Source of the DNA: Neofusicoccum parvum
Taxonomy: Eukaryota; Ascomycota; Dothideomycetes; Botryosphaeriales; Botryosphaeriaceae
Assembly (NCBI GenBank): GCA_020912385.1
Contig: CP087212.1
Location: 992,001 to 1,056,000 of the forward strand
Length of the DNA stretch: 64,000 nucleotides
Direction of reading: 5' to 3'
Of the stretch, positions 32,169-43,944 are shown piece by piece. Each line of letters begins with the position of its first letter. Position 1 is the first letter of the stretch. Under the pieces are notes generated by a model. It had not been told where the DNA came from and made no database searches. It saw nothing but the letters and a program-made list of their open reading frames with translations. The position numbers were made by a program, and so were the translations under genes.

Positions 32169-35100
32169 TTATGGCCTTTTCTTGACATGGCCGCCGCCGG
32201 GTGCATCTCCCCGGCGGCTATCGAATCGTTGACCGAGGTTGCGCGAAACGGTAATTAGTGAGGTCGAGGAAAGGTGGATGCAAACGAGCCACGCGCAGAG
32301 AATGTTGGCGATGTGGTGAAGGAGGTATGCGTAGGTGACACCGTAGATGGCGGCGTAGCCCGCAAGGCCGAAGAGGAGGATGTTGGTGAAGTAGCGGAAT
32401 CTACCACGATCGGTTAGCTAGTAGAAACGCCAAAAGCTTGGCCTGGACGTACCTGTTCGTTACCCTTGGCACCATGCGGCCGGTGCTCAAAGTTTCGACC
32501 AGTAGGATGAAGGGCATGATGGAGAGGATGTTGTGATGGGAGGAGAAAGGTGTAAGCCAATGAACAGCCAGATTGCGCACCCAGACCACCAGGACTGGGA
32601 GATTTATTGGCAGAATCCAGATCATTAGCACTAGTATGGTGTGGCAGTAATTAAAGAAGTTGTAGTTGGCTTCCGTGTACTACACCGGGTTAGCGCCGTC
32701 GTTCAGATCAACGGCTCGGGAAGGGCGACGTACTGTCTCTCGCGCAATCCTGAGAGATCTCGTGCTTGTTGCGATGTGAACAACGCAGAGCACCATGTAC
32801 GCGAACTGGTAGGGAATGGCAGTGGAAACCATCAAGAGAAGGACGCCAGTGGTGATAACACGTTGCTTCGTCGAGCTGACCGCAAACGCCGTAGGAGATC
32901 GTCTATGTGGCCGTCAACGTGTGGCCCTACCTATTCATGGATCGATAGAATCTTACCTTCCCTCATCACACCGTAATGCAGGTCTCACCCAAGAGTAAAT
33001 TGCCCCAAAAATATGTAGGATGACAAGAGTCGTGTAGTTGATCGCAACGCAAAAGCCGGTGCACATCAGGCCGAAGAGCGGTACAAGGAACCAGAAAAAG
33101 GTATCCTGGGAGCCGAGTAAAAGGTCGTTCTTGGTGAAGTCTAATGGGGTTTCAGTAGCATTGCCATTGCGGGACGGGAACCAGCGCGAACCGTGGTATG
33201 ATGAAGATTGACTGGCACTCGCGAGTGACATGCCGCAAAAGGTAAGAGCTAGAAAGAGGACCGGAAGAGACGAGCGGAGACATTGGTTCGTGCTTTCAGC
33301 AAAACTCATGAAGACACCTGGGTGCTAAGTCAGTGGATGGGTCTATTTTTATGGAGGTGGTTCTGTACCTGTCTCATCGTAGACCTTGAATTGCTTCCTC
33401 AGGATCAAAGCCACTGCCACCAGAGGCAATGTCGCAAAGACGACACGGTATCGCATCCAAAGTTTGCCAAGACTCCCAAAAAAGTCAACTTGCAAGTCGA
33501 TCTTCAACGGCGCCTCGCAAGTAGGATCGGTCCAAAGCTGGAGGGAGAGGCCATTGAGCTCACTCAAAGACTTGTTGCGTTTGAAAGGGGGTGGCATATA
33601 TGGCGCGACTCCGTGTAAGTTAATCTCAGCGTGCTTTGCGTTGACATAAAATTTCGACTCATAGACCTCTTGGATGTGCTGTCGCAGCAATGGAGCAAAG
33701 AGTTCTTGACGATCACCGCATCCCTTGGAGCTAATTTCAAGCTTGTAGGCAAACAGGCTTGAGTGGAGCGCTGGAACTTTGATATCCATTACCATCGGAC
33801 GCTTTGCGGGCAACTTCACATGGAGACCGCCGGACAGGAGTTTCCGTAGCCCCAGTTTGGTTTCGACGACCGCTTGGGAACGCGCACTGAACTCCGCCAG
33901 CACCCATCCATTGGTGTGCTCGACTGCCTTGTCCACAACAGCGATGAACTGATGATCGGCTAGATCTTCCAAGTCGTATTGCAGGTACGAGAATGGCTGT
34001 GCATTGTCGAAGGGGAATTGAGAGTTCTTCGTCGAGGCAGGCAGATGAATGACGTCACTGGCGGCATTTTTGCACGCAAGACGCGTCGAACCAGAACTGT
34101 CGCCAGAAAGATCCATATCCATCGAGAAGATCGCAGCCGACTGACCCGCCTGCAGGGGAAAGACGCTGCAGAAAAGGACCTCGAGCTTGCCATTCTCCTC
34201 AGTCGCATCAATTTTCTGATCCGTCAAGAGCGTGAATTTCCTCCCCTCTGGAGCACCCTGCGGAGGAACCGGTAGCAGATAGGCCTTGGGCTTCCTTTGT
34301 TGGCCGAAAGATCGCAGAACCAGTCGCTCGCCCTGGGAAATGATAGAATTTGAGTTGTCTTCGAGCGTCAGCAGGGTCTTGGGATCTTTATGCGGTAGAG
34401 TCTTCTCGGCAATGTCCTCAAGCCCAGTCAAGAAAAACTTCTTGAAACTGCGCATGCGCTCGGCCCGCGGCACTGTCTGCATGGGACGTGAAACATCCAC
34501 AACATCATACAGAGCACGTATGACACTCTTCCGGAACTGGTCGCACCACGTAATCGCCAAGTGATCCATCCCCGTCCAAACATGTGGAATTGATGCTGTG
34601 AACACCGTGAATCCGTGGGTTTCCGGGACCAATGAAGATATGCTCGCGTAATCCGAAGGCACAACATTGTCCAATCCGCCTCCAGCAATCGAGATAAGTG
34701 TGACGTGCCACAGCGGATTGTCGTTAGCCCAACGCTGCGAGTAGGCCTGGCGCCAGTAATCGTTGATAGTCTTGTAGGTGCTGACAATGTCGGAATCAAA
34801 CGACACCGGGGGTCTAGCATGCGGAGCGGACAACGTGATGATAGTGTTGACCGAGTTCGCCTGGTAATTCGACATTGTGAGCATTGTCCGCGCGACGATG
34901 CCACCCATTGAGTGTCCGACAATGATGACAGAGCTCGGATCGGGCAACTCAGGACTCCGTGCCGAGCGCGCGGGATTATGGTATAGCGAGAGGATATACG
35001 CTACGGCATCGTTCAAGTATTCAGCCTGATCCAGTAGCGTCTGTCCGTGGAACGCGGTGATATCCTCGTTGAAGTCGACCGAGAAAAAGTCCAAAGCTCT

Positions 35101-35868
35101 CTTGCCGTCCGCGAGCGCGTAAGGGTCGTTTTGGATGTGGTCGTGGAAGTGGTACGCAGCCTCGGCGGCCAGAGACCGGACCTGCTTGTAGCTGCCTGCG
35201 TTACCTGGAATAAAAAGGACGGGCACTCCTTTGACCTGAAATTTGTCAGCTCCGGCCAATCTTCCGTTCTTCAGCATGCCTACCCTAGCGTCTTCATCAA
35301 TCCCACCTTCTCTGTACTGGTATAACGAGTATTTGCTGGCGAAGCGGGTGTGTTCGGTGTCAAAATCCTCGTACTTGACATAGGCGGCCCACATGCGGGA
35401 CATGGCGCAGCCCTTGGGGTCCAATTGAGTGTAGAAGAACGACTGGAGGATTGCGGCGAGAAGAACGAGGGCGGCCACCAGGACGCCGACCGTCAGCGTG
35501 GACAACGACCACGGGTTGCGCCATCGCGAGCGCCGGCGGCCGTAACTCTCGGCCATATCGTCAGGTATTATGTCCATGTTGTCCATCATCTTGCGCTGGG
35601 TGTCCTTCTCGGAAGTGGGAGCGGTGTGCGGTTCGGACCAGATGCGCGACTTTGTCAGAGAAGCGCGGGCGACAGTCTCATTATTCCGGCGGCGCTCCTT
35701 GGCCACGCCGTCGGTGGAGGTGCGAGGCGTGTAGGTGGTCAGGTCGTCGAGGCGCTTATCGCCATGCTCGGGCGAGAGCGACGCAGGAGCTGGCGGAGCT
35801 GGGGCGTCCGGAATGGCGCTGCTGTCGTCGTCCTCCTCGGTCGCGGAGCCAGACGACCGTCTCCTCAT
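32169..35868 (-). CDS. BST1: GPI inositol-deacylase Bst1
   Basis: Five exons: 35868-33369, 33317-32957, 32902-32734, 32679-32453 and 32400-32169; 1162 residues; four introns of 51-54 nt. It removes the acyl chain from the inositol of newly attached GPI anchors in the ER, needed for ER exit and quality control of GPI proteins. Visible features: a polar N-terminus, a membrane helix at about 122-146 (LSTLTVGVLVAALVLLAAIL), the lipase-type segment VPVLFIPGNAGSYKQVRSLA and the nucleophile motif VGHSMGGIVAR (Ser about 320), then a long lumenal part. Many C-terminal membrane helices follow across exons 1-5 (VVFATLPLVAVALIL, LPINLPVLVVWVRNLAVHWL, LLFGLAGYAAIYGVTYAYLL). The end is basic, GGGHVKKRP. 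Confidence 0.95.
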
Positions 35869-37185
35869 TTAAGCCAGCGCGTCTGCAGCTCACGGCGGCG
35901 GTGTCGCAGTGATCGTCCGGGGAGCCAAGAGGGACGGGCGCGCTCAGCGGGAGGACTGGGACCAGAGTCGGCGTTCCTGCGGCTGGGTTGGGGGATGGGC
36001 AAGCTCACGGCGGCCAAGGCGGGCGTTGAATTGGGGAAACGAGTGACAGCACGTCGGCGAGCGGCCAGTATCCGCGGCAGGACACACGGTCGGAGGGTCG
36101 GTCTTGGGACTGGGTCGAGGCTGGAGGTGGAGGAGGTCTGTTCGTGCCTTCTGAGCGCCTAGGGACGGCCCAGCTGCGGTGCTGCTGCGGTGCGGGTGAC
36201 CCGTGCGAAATGCGCGCGACAAGACACGGCTTACCGGCGCCGCAGGAGGGAGCCAATCGCTGCACGGCCGGAGTTGTGCTGCGTCCTGACGACTTTCGCG
36301 CTCCTCTGCAGCAGAGCCCGGGTCGCGCGGCTCCCCCAAGGACCCAAGGCCTGCATGCCCGCCCGTTTCAGCGCTGCCCGCCCGACGCGCTCCTTTTCCG
36401 CCGCCCGCAAACAGCCATGCAGCATGCCATTGCCGCAGCGTGGGCCTCTCGCAACCTGAAGATACCAAATTAGACCGGCAGGCGGCGCCCTCAATCTCCG
36501 AGAATCTCGAAGCGCCCCAGGTGGCCCCAGCCCCCCGTGAGATGCCATGTTCGCGCGCGGCCTGCCCAACAAAGCGCGCAGAGGCCGTCTGAATATTTTT
36601 GCGCCGGCCCACCGCCTATCGCCAAAGCGCGCCGCGCCGGCCAGCCGTAGGGGATGGATGAATAAGCTCTCGCGCGATCTGGCACTCACCACCTGGTGCC
36701 GGGAGTATATCGCGCAGCCAGGAGGGTGCCCTCCAGACGCTCGTAGTCAGCATCCTCGTCGCATCCCCGCGAACACGCTGCCCGTGTGACCGTGACCGCG
36801 CCGCCAGAAGTCAATCTACCATCTCGATCTGTACGCCCCAGGGCCTGCGTCTTATGCCACCGCGCTCTGCCTGCGAGCGGAGCGCCCACACCTCCAAGCA
36901 CCCCGCACCGTTGAACGCCTGAGTTCCACCCGGAGCGTCGCATCAGAATCCAGCTGTCTCGCAAAACTGGAGTTGCACTGCGGCGGTGATGCAGGACAAG
37001 GAAAACGCGTGGCCCCCCAAGCCGCCGGCGCTGCATGAATCCTGGTCGCTTCCGATCATCATTATTTATATCCCAGTCGACATCCCGGTCGATCTCTTCG
37101 AAATTATTGAGCAGGGACGCTACCTCCTTCGCCTTCCAACCTGTGCTTCCCCGTTCCGTACATCTCGAACCACTCGAGCAGCGGC
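35869..37185. other. Intergenic: BST1 promoter and IRC3 3' region
   Basis: 1.3 kb, GC-rich up to about 36900. Both flanking genes point left. No gene or RNA is supported; several overlapping open frames on both strands reflect high GC. Confidence 0.5.
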
Positions 37186-39253
37186 TCAGGCATCACGCGC
37201 CATCGCCTCTGCGCTCAGAGGCCCAACCTCCACCGTGGGATTAAGCTTCTCGAACTGCCGACGCTCCCGCTGCCTCTTCGCGTTCTGCACGCGTATCTTC
37301 TCAAATCTTCCCTTGGCGCCGTGCCTGATTCGCGTGATCATGTCCTGAGCCCGCCCCTTGGTGATGTCGTCCGCAGTCAATTGGTGGTCCTTATCGCGCT
37401 GCTTGTTCAGGAACTCGAGCTGCGCCTCCGACGCGGGCTTCCTGCGCCAAGTCGCCTTCTTCTCAATGAACACCAGCGGGAACGTCTCCGACGCGAATGT
37501 GTCCGCGCCACGGAGGGCATGCTCCAGCGTTTCTGCCTCCGCAACTGTCTGCGGCTTGTAGAATGGTACCGTTCCCTTTTTGCGTTGCCAGGTAGGCATA
37601 GGTCTGGTATATTTGACAACGAAATGCCCTTCGTCACTCCGTCCAAGTGTGAGATATCCACTTTCGCTGCATGTGAGCATGAAACGCTCGTCACCAACGC
37701 AGACCCATGCGAAATTACTCATACGTCGTACACTCAGGTCCCCGGACGTGTCGTCCAGCAGTTCGTGGATGGAGCTATACTCGGTAAAGGTGATGGTGCT
37801 TCTTATCTCGACGGGCTTAGACGAGATACCTGGCTGAATCTGGGCAAGCTGCTCCTCGCGAAGCTTTTCTTTCTCCTTTCGTTCCTTGATTTTCTTGGCG
37901 TCTTCCGCCGAAACTTGATCAAGCATAGCGTCAGGATCCAGCCCAAGTAAAGTTGGAGTGGTGACGACTCCAGTCTCGAGCGTTGCGACCATATCAACGA
38001 TGTGGCAGTTCTTTTTGCCGTGATGCAGGCGCATTCCTCGGCCGATCATCTGGACCAGCAAATTCCGCGATCTCGTAGGTCTGGCCAGAACCACACAGTC
38101 GATGTTCGGAATGTCGGTTCCCTCCGTGAAGACACCGCAATTCAGAAGCACAGGATACTCTCCTCGTTTGAAGGCGTCGATGCGATCGGCTCTGACCTTA
38201 TTTGGTGTATCTCCGGTGACATATCTTGCTTCGATGCCGTGCTTACGAAAGGTCGCCGTCAGTCCCGTCAGGTGCGTCAGGTCGACACAAAACACCAGGG
38301 TAGACTTCCTGTCGGCAGCTTTCGCCAGCCAGGATCGGACGGTAATTTCGTTTGTCTCATCCGTGTTGACCGCCTTGGACAAAGCACCAGTCTGAAAGTC
38401 GCCGTTCGCTCCCAGCTTCACCTTGGAGATGTCTGCCTTCGACGCAACTGTTGTGAAAATCACATCAGACAGCCATTTGTCTTCAATCATCTGAACGTAG
38501 TCCTTGTGATAAACCACATGGTCGATGACTGCCCCCAGCTTCTTTCCATCAAACCTTGATAGGGTTGCCGAGACTCCAACCAGGGCAGTGTTGGGGTTCG
38601 TGTTGCTCTTGAGCCCGAACCAGTCAAGCACTTCCAGGTATGTCCGGGCCACTATGTGGTGCGCCTCGTCTACAAGGACAAGCTTGAATCTCTTCGGGTC
38701 AAACTTATTGATTCGATCTCCGGAAGTGATGCTCTGGACTGACGCTACAGTGATGTCCGCCGCGCCCGAAGCATGTACTCCTCCCATTTCCACATCGACC
38801 GTCTTGTCTGGATACGCACCGGTGCAGTGGCGCGCGGCTTGTTCGACGAGCTCCCGCCGGTGAGCGAGGATGAGGGTCTGGGTAGCATGCTCGGTGGGAG
38901 GTTCGACACGGTCAATGAGTTGGGTGAAAATGACCTATGCATTGTCAACATCTACCCGCAACGCCCTCGGAAGCTGGTCTCACAGTCTTGCCACTTCCGG
39001 TTGCAAGCGAAACACCAAGCCGCTTCTGACCTCTTTCAAGGTAGGCGAGAACGCTCTGAATACACTCTTCCTGATAGTCGCGCAGCTGTATCCCGGACTT
39101 CGTTATCGGTGGCGGAGGCGAATCGGGCAGCAGAAGTGCGTCGGCGCGCGAAACGCCAGCTTCACTCGCGGCATAGCGAATACCAATGAGCCTGGGACGG
39201 GCTCTGGGCCTGTAGACGAAGCCCCTCAACGCATGGCGCGACCCCCGGAGCAT
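37186..39253 (-). CDS. IRC3: Mitochondrial DEAD/H-type helicase Irc3
   Basis: Two exons, 39253-38984 and 38934-37186; 672 residues. The 49-nt intron (GTGAGA, GTTGAC, ATAG) splits the ATP-binding motif: exon 1 ends SLATGSGKT and exon 2 continues [10 protein letters not shown]. Superfamily-2 helicase motifs follow: VLVDEAHH (about 176-181), [20 protein letters not shown], and [10 protein letters not shown]. The N-terminus is rich in Arg without acidic residues ([20 protein letters not shown]), a mitochondrial presequence. Yeast Irc3 maintains mitochondrial DNA by unwinding branched structures. It is divergent from the Rrn5-like gene with 202 bp between starts. A longer upstream frame exists to 39385 but would overlap that promoter. 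Confidence 0.9.
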
Positions 39254-39455
39254 GGAGCGTGGTTCTGTGCAGAGTGTAGAGGAAGATGGAGAATCCGCCG
39301 GGCGCCGCGCTGATGTTCCGCGGTCGCCCTGTCGATCACGCCCCCAACCCTGCCCGCCGACAATGACCCGGCCTCGTCTTTTCATCGGCAGATCGCACGG
39401 CTCGGCCGGCCACCCACCATCGCTGCTTCAGCTGCGAAGTGCGGCATCGAGGAAA
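39254..39455. promoter_or_regulatory. Divergent promoter IRC3/RRN5
   Basis: 202 bp between the two chosen ATGs. Open frames on both strands run through it, so either gene may start slightly upstream of the chosen codon. Confidence 0.5.
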
Positions 39456-41423
39456 ATGAGTGCCGCCAGCGACACTGATTGGAGCTTGTACGATGATACC
39501 GCCTCGGCCCAAGCCGAAGACGCTGCCAAAGAGAGAGCCGACTTTTCCGCACGCGATTCTCAAGCAGGAGGAAATGAGAGCCCCGAACCGCCCTTCAACT
39601 TGGAGGGAAGAAAGCGAAAGAATGTTGGCAACTTTCAAAATAGAAGAGCCAAGAAGTTGAAAGGCCTCTACCGAGACGAGTATCGCCAGCTATTCAACGC
39701 CACCGTCGCCGAAACCACCAGCTTTGTTTCAGCCAGTAACCCAGGCCGCTTGCCGCCTTCCCAGCTCGGTGTCTCGAAATGGGGCGTTGCCGAAAAGCAG
39801 CGTCTGTTTAGCGCAATAGAGAGGTACGGAAAGGACAACATGCCCAAAATCACCTCCATCGTCCGAACGAAGTCTGAGCCTGAAATCCGGGAGTTCCTAT
39901 GCCTACTACAGGAAGGTGTCGCCGAAGTCCACATCAATGCCGAGTACACCAGAGCGCCAGCCTTGCATGAGATTCCAGCTGCACACGAGATCAGCGGACA
40001 TTGTTGCAAGACCTTAGAATCAGCTGCGGATGCCTTAGCGAGGTACCAGGATTCTTGGGACACAAAGCAGGAACAGAAGAAGCACGGTGACTACTGGCTT
40101 CTCACTCCTGATCTGGCAGCAGAATTTGACAAAGCTATCGACAAGGAGGAGGCCAGCCCCTACACCCATGACGACCAGGGAGACGCTACGAGCGAGCCAG
40201 CTCAGGATGAAAAGCCTGTCAACGAAGAAACTGAAGAGGAGCTTGAACACGCAAGCGCAGCCTTAGATGCCGTTCCTGCTGCACGGCTTCTCTGGTTGTC
40301 CAATTGGTTTGAACTTTTAGACTGTGTCTTTGCGAATGTCGGTGGTCCAAGGGAAGAAGAGAACTGGCGCTCTGCTGCTGAGCCTGATGAAGAACTCGGC
40401 ATCTTTCATACCGCTTTCTCTGACTTCCATCGTTTAGTGGTGAGCATTACGCAGCGACTTGTGGCCGCCAGCTTACACCAGGCATGTTCGCGTTTACGCG
40501 CAAAAGACAAGCATGGAGACTCGCATTCTGCCAAACCATTAGTTCGCCGACAGGATGTTGTAGCAGCTATTGAGGTGCTCAGCATGCCACACTCTGCAAA
40601 AGAATTCTGGATCAAAGCACCCCGTCGCTGTGGAGTTATGGTCCAACTGCACGGGAAATTCATTCACTATGATCAAGTCGAAAGGATACTGAGCGGAAAT
40701 CTGTTATCCCACGCCACTTCCGGTTCTGCGCGTGAGACCGCAGCAGATGATGGTATCACTGAAAACGGTTTCCACGCACCCATCAAATATACTTCTAGTG
40801 AAGAATCAGACGAGGACTCTCTGGATCTCGATTCGAAACAGGAAGCGTACGCAGACCAGTTTGACAGGAAAGAGAGCCATCAGGAAGAGGCCAGACTCTG
40901 GAGATGCCTTGGCCACAGCCCTCCGCCTACTGTCAACATCAAGGTGGAACTACCAAAGCGGCCGCACGTGGATCGAAAATTCGGAGACGAGCTTGCCGAC
41001 TGGAGAGACGCCGTTGATTTCAAGGCGGAGTGGGAGCGCTACGAAAGACCAGTCGACCCAGCCAAGTTCAAGAACATCGCGCCCATTGATTCTGCTCGAA
41101 GAGAGCAGAGATTTGAAGCACCCATGAAGACAGCAGGGCCGCCTGAGTCAGACGGAGACAGTATCTCGCCGGCTTTGGGGTCTGGAAATGAAGGAGAGGA
41201 GTCAGAGGATGATTCTGTCGACATTCAAGCGAGAGAGAATGAGGTTGAGGACGATGAGGATGGCGGGGTACATCCGAACTCTCTGCCGATTCGCCGGGTT
41301 TTGGCACCCCGCCGAGCCAGGGATGCTGCAACATCGTCAATGGGAGAGCTCCCGCCTTACCCTGACAATGACGACTCCTCGGGGGATGACTATGATGGTC
41401 GTTCGCAGCAAGATTCGGAGTAA
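39456..41423 (+). CDS. RRN5: RNA polymerase I upstream activation factor subunit Rrn5-like
   Basis: Single exon, 655 residues from MSAASDTDWSLYDD. A basic linker (GRKRKNVGNFQNRRAKKLKG) precedes the family segment LYRDEYRQLFNATVAE and a SANT/Myb-like helix set at about 105-155 (WGVAEKQRLFSAIERYG, then IVRTKSEPEIREFLCLLQEG). This arrangement is that of fungal Rrn5, part of the UAF that binds the rDNA promoter and recruits the core factor for Pol I. The segment ALARYQDSW with YWLLTPDLAAEFD also fits. The C-terminal half is acidic and Ser-rich (EESEDDSVD, NDDSSGDDYDG) and probably disordered. Upstream in-frame ATGs (39252, 39363) exist but would overlap the IRC3 start. Family assignment rests on recalled relatives. 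Confidence 0.75.
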   Translation: MSAASDTDWSLYDDTASAQAEDAAKERADFSARDSQAGGNESPEPPFNLEGRKRKNVGNFQNRRAKKLKGLYRDEYRQLFNATVAETTSFVSASNPGRLPPSQLGVSKWGVAEKQRLFSAIERYGKDNMPKITSIVRTKSEPEIREFLCLLQEGVAEVHINAEYTRAPALHEIPAAHEISGHCCKTLESAADALARYQDSWDTKQEQKKHGDYWLLTPDLAAEFDKAIDKEEASPYTHDDQGDATSEPAQDEKPVNEETEEELEHASAALDAVPAARLLWLSNWFELLDCVFANVGGPREEENWRSAAEPDEELGIFHTAFSDFHRLVVSITQRLVAASLHQACSRLRAKDKHGDSHSAKPLVRRQDVVAAIEVLSMPHSAKEFWIKAPRRCGVMVQLHGKFIHYDQVERILSGNLLSHATSGSARETAADDGITENGFHAPIKYTSSEESDEDSLDLDSKQEAYADQFDRKESHQEEARLWRCLGHSPPPTVNIKVELPKRPHVDRKFGDELADWRDAVDFKAEWERYERPVDPAKFKNIAPIDSARREQRFEAPMKTAGPPESDGDSISPALGSGNEGEESEDDSVDIQARENEVEDDEDGGVHPNSLPIRRVLAPRRARDAATSSMGELPPYPDNDDSSGDDYDGRSQQDSE

Positions 41424-41892
41424 TGGCTATTATCTCCGCACGCAAAAGCAAATCCAGAATCGAACTCCACTTTAACAGGGTCTATGGCAGCCGTCATCCA
41501 CGTACGACAAGCGCAGACAATTGTGCACAGACTCTCAGTACTCCTCCTCTTGCTACCAGTCTCTGTCCGTCGTCGGATGCTTTTTTCACTGCGCTGTTAC
41601 GGTAGGCGTTCAAAGACGCTTGGCGGGAAGCTTATTCACGCCAAGAGTGACGATGCGGAGAACGCGAGGGGGATCGACCGGCAAGCGGCGCCATGGCGTC
41701 ATGCTGCAGGCGGTAGAATGCATTACACAATGACCAGGCAAGGCGTGGAGAGGCAACGCATGCAAGTTCAATTAACGCATCAATGCGCGGTCGCATTTAA
41801 AGAGCACGACATCGACGTACCTCCACACGTTTCTCTACGTGTTCCACTTCTGTCAGCTTCCTTGCAGTCTGCCCGCACTGTTCTTTGGAAAA
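41424..41892. promoter_or_regulatory. Upstream region of the royal-jelly-type gene
   Basis: 469 bp. A TTTAAA TATA-like motif at 41796-41801 lies 92 bp before the ATG. No other element assigned. Confidence 0.4.
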
Positions 41893-43170
41893 ATGAGAGC
41901 CCTCACTTTTGCTTCCTACGCTGCCGTCGCCTTTGGGCAAGTGACCTACCAGGACACTTCTGGCACCATTCTCCGCACAGACAATGGCACCTATGGCCCT
42001 GCTCTCGAGGAGTTCCACTACTACTACGATCAATGGCCCATCGGACTTTCTGTATCGAGTACCGGCAGGCTCTTTGTCTGCTATACGCGTGGACAATATG
42101 CCTATACACTGGGAGAGGCGGTCAATAAGACTGCAGAGGAACCCTATCCATCAGCCGAGTTGAATCTCCCTGTCTCTGCGCTTAACACCAGCTACAATGG
42201 GATCCCCTTTGGCAGCGCCGACTCTACCGGACTCATCAGTGTCCAAGCGCTGTACATTACTCCAGCCACTGCAGACCGTGACGAAACGCTTTGGGCTTTG
42301 GACACCGGCCGAGCGTCGATTATGGATGCTCAGGACGAAGTTACGGTGCCGTACGCTCAACCAGGCGGTCCAAAACTGGTTGGAATCTCGCTCAAAAACG
42401 ACACCATCTACGAGACATTCACATTCCCCGCCAACGTCCATTATCCAGATAGCTACATGAACGATGTCCGCTTCGACTTGCGCCCTAATGTAACCTCCGG
42501 TGGCAAAGGGGTCGCCTACATCGTCGATTCCAGCGACGAAGGCCGACCCGGCTTCATTATGCTCGACCTCGGCACCGGTGAATCCTGGCGTCGCCTGACG
42601 CAGGACCCTTCCATGCTGCGCGTTGATAGTGATGTTCCCAGCTACCAAGGCCATCCCTTTTACCAGCGTAGCGTAGGCCAGCCCATTGGCCACCTCCGCG
42701 AGGGCAACGACGGCATGCAGATTTCCCCCGATGGCAACACGATCTACTACTCCCCACTCACAGGCAATTACCTATACTCCGTACCTGCTGTCAACCTTCT
42801 CGCCCGCGACGACGACCCACTCGCCGAGCGCGCTGCTAAGAACAACGTTTCAAACCTCGGGCAGCGCGGCGGCAACGCCAACGGCTTCGAAGGCGACTCC
42901 AACGGCCTGATCTACCAACTTGTTCCGGAGCACAACGCTATCTACTTTTACGACCCGAACGACTTGCAGACGCACGGCTACGTCCGGGACCCGAGGATCT
43001 TATGGCCGGATTCGGCAAGCGTGGCAGAGGATGGGTACTTCTATGTGAATATTAATCAGCTGCCGTATCAGCCCATGTGGAATGATGGCCAGGATTTAAG
43101 GGTTCATCCCGGGGCGGTTCTAAGGGCGAAGTTGCCAAATGGTGGAAAGAAGATCATGGGACTTTCCTAA
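41893..43170 (+). CDS. Secreted major royal jelly protein / yellow-family protein
   Basis: Single exon, 425 residues. A short signal peptide is visible (MRALTFASYAAVAFGQ, hydrophobic then small residues). The body matches the MRJP/yellow beta-propeller: WPIGLSVSSTGRLFVCYTRG near the start, LWALDTGRASIMD, PDSYMNDVRFDLRPNVT, AYIVDSSDEGRPGFIMLDLG, GNDGMQISPDGNTIYYSPLT, and WPDSASVAEDGYFYVNINQL near the end. Several N-glycosylation sequons (NGT, NTS, NDT, NVT, NVS) fit an extracellular protein. The family has a patchy distribution in insects, some bacteria and some fungi. Fungal functions are not established; an upstream ATG at 41839 would hide the signal peptide, so 41893 is preferred. Confidence 0.88.
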   Translation: MRALTFASYAAVAFGQVTYQDTSGTILRTDNGTYGPALEEFHYYYDQWPIGLSVSSTGRLFVCYTRGQYAYTLGEAVNKTAEEPYPSAELNLPVSALNTSYNGIPFGSADSTGLISVQALYITPATADRDETLWALDTGRASIMDAQDEVTVPYAQPGGPKLVGISLKNDTIYETFTFPANVHYPDSYMNDVRFDLRPNVTSGGKGVAYIVDSSDEGRPGFIMLDLGTGESWRRLTQDPSMLRVDSDVPSYQGHPFYQRSVGQPIGHLREGNDGMQISPDGNTIYYSPLTGNYLYSVPAVNLLARDDDPLAERAAKNNVSNLGQRGGNANGFEGDSNGLIYQLVPEHNAIYFYDPNDLQTHGYVRDPRILWPDSASVAEDGYFYVNINQLPYQPMWNDGQDLRVHPGAVLRAKLPNGGKKIMGLS

Positions 43171-43476
43171 AGTGCAAGTCTGTCTCGGCAAATCGGATGG
43201 TCAAGCGGCCACGAGGTGATCATGGCAAGCAGACTAAGGTAGAGGACCCACGAGGTAATGATTGACGAATGAGTTGGGGAAGAGCAGTTTCCTAACTTTT
43301 TCCCAATGGCTTCTACTTCTCACCTGTTAACTTCACACTCCACGCGTCTCAATCGACAGCAGCAGTGTATACAATAAACCGTGTTGACACATACAGTGTC
43401 TTCGTGCATTTCCATCCACGTGAGTACATGACTCCCGTGACAGGTTGGGAATACCGGCATCGACCGCTCTTGCCGG
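43171..43476. other. Intergenic
   Basis: About 300 bp of 3' region after the royal-jelly-type gene. Nothing further recognised. Confidence 0.4.
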
Positions 43477-43944
43477 GTGGACTGCCTGTCTTGCCACGTC
43501 CCTGATTTTCCTGACAACGGCCCCAGCTCTCCTCAGGTGAACCCAGCCCTATCACCGTGCTCTTCGGGGTGCCGGAATTGTTTATATGCGGTAGCGCCTC
43601 TTGCATCCCACAGCCCCACTCCTCCCTCACACACATCTGTCGCCGCCGAGGTCGATCTCCTTCTGCAGCAAGACGAAAAGACGCGGCGAAAGCGCGAGAT
43701 CATTGCCGAGAGGATCGAGAGGGAGGCAATTCTGCGCAGGCTACACGGCCAGGGCGGTCTGCGCGCGGAGTCACGGGACGACAATGACGACGTCGAGTTC
43801 GTCTTGGAGCGCACGAAACAGCCGGGTCTGAACGACGGTTTCAAGTCCGATAGCACGACGATGGAGAAATACCCGCAGGGACGCAAGCGGAAGTCTGAAC
43901 CTTCTCGCGGCGAGCGTACGTCGGTGAGGCGCCGCTACGTTTGA
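43477..43944 (+). CDS. Possible small charged protein; start not resolved
   Basis: A frame open to TGA 43942-43944 encodes a highly charged, helical-looking segment (EVDLLLQQDEKTRRKREIIA, ERIEREAILRRLHGQGG), then DNDDVEFVLERTKQ and a basic end SRGERTSVRRRYV. There is no in-frame ATG before the middle of this segment, so the true start must lie in an upstream exon joined by splicing, for example through the CACAG acceptor near 43613. Family not recognised. Confidence 0.4.
   Translation: MDCLSCHVPDFPDNGPSSPQVNPALSPCSSGCRNCLYAVAPLASHSPTPPSHTSVAAEVDLLLQQDEKTRRKREIIAERIEREAILRRLHGQGGLRAESRDDNDDVEFVLERTKQPGLNDGFKSDSTTMEKYPQGRKRKSEPSRGERTSVRRRYV

Noticed and set aside
35350..36162. 270-codon plus-strand frame
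   Set aside because: Antisense shadow of the BST1 5' coding sequence plus promoter.
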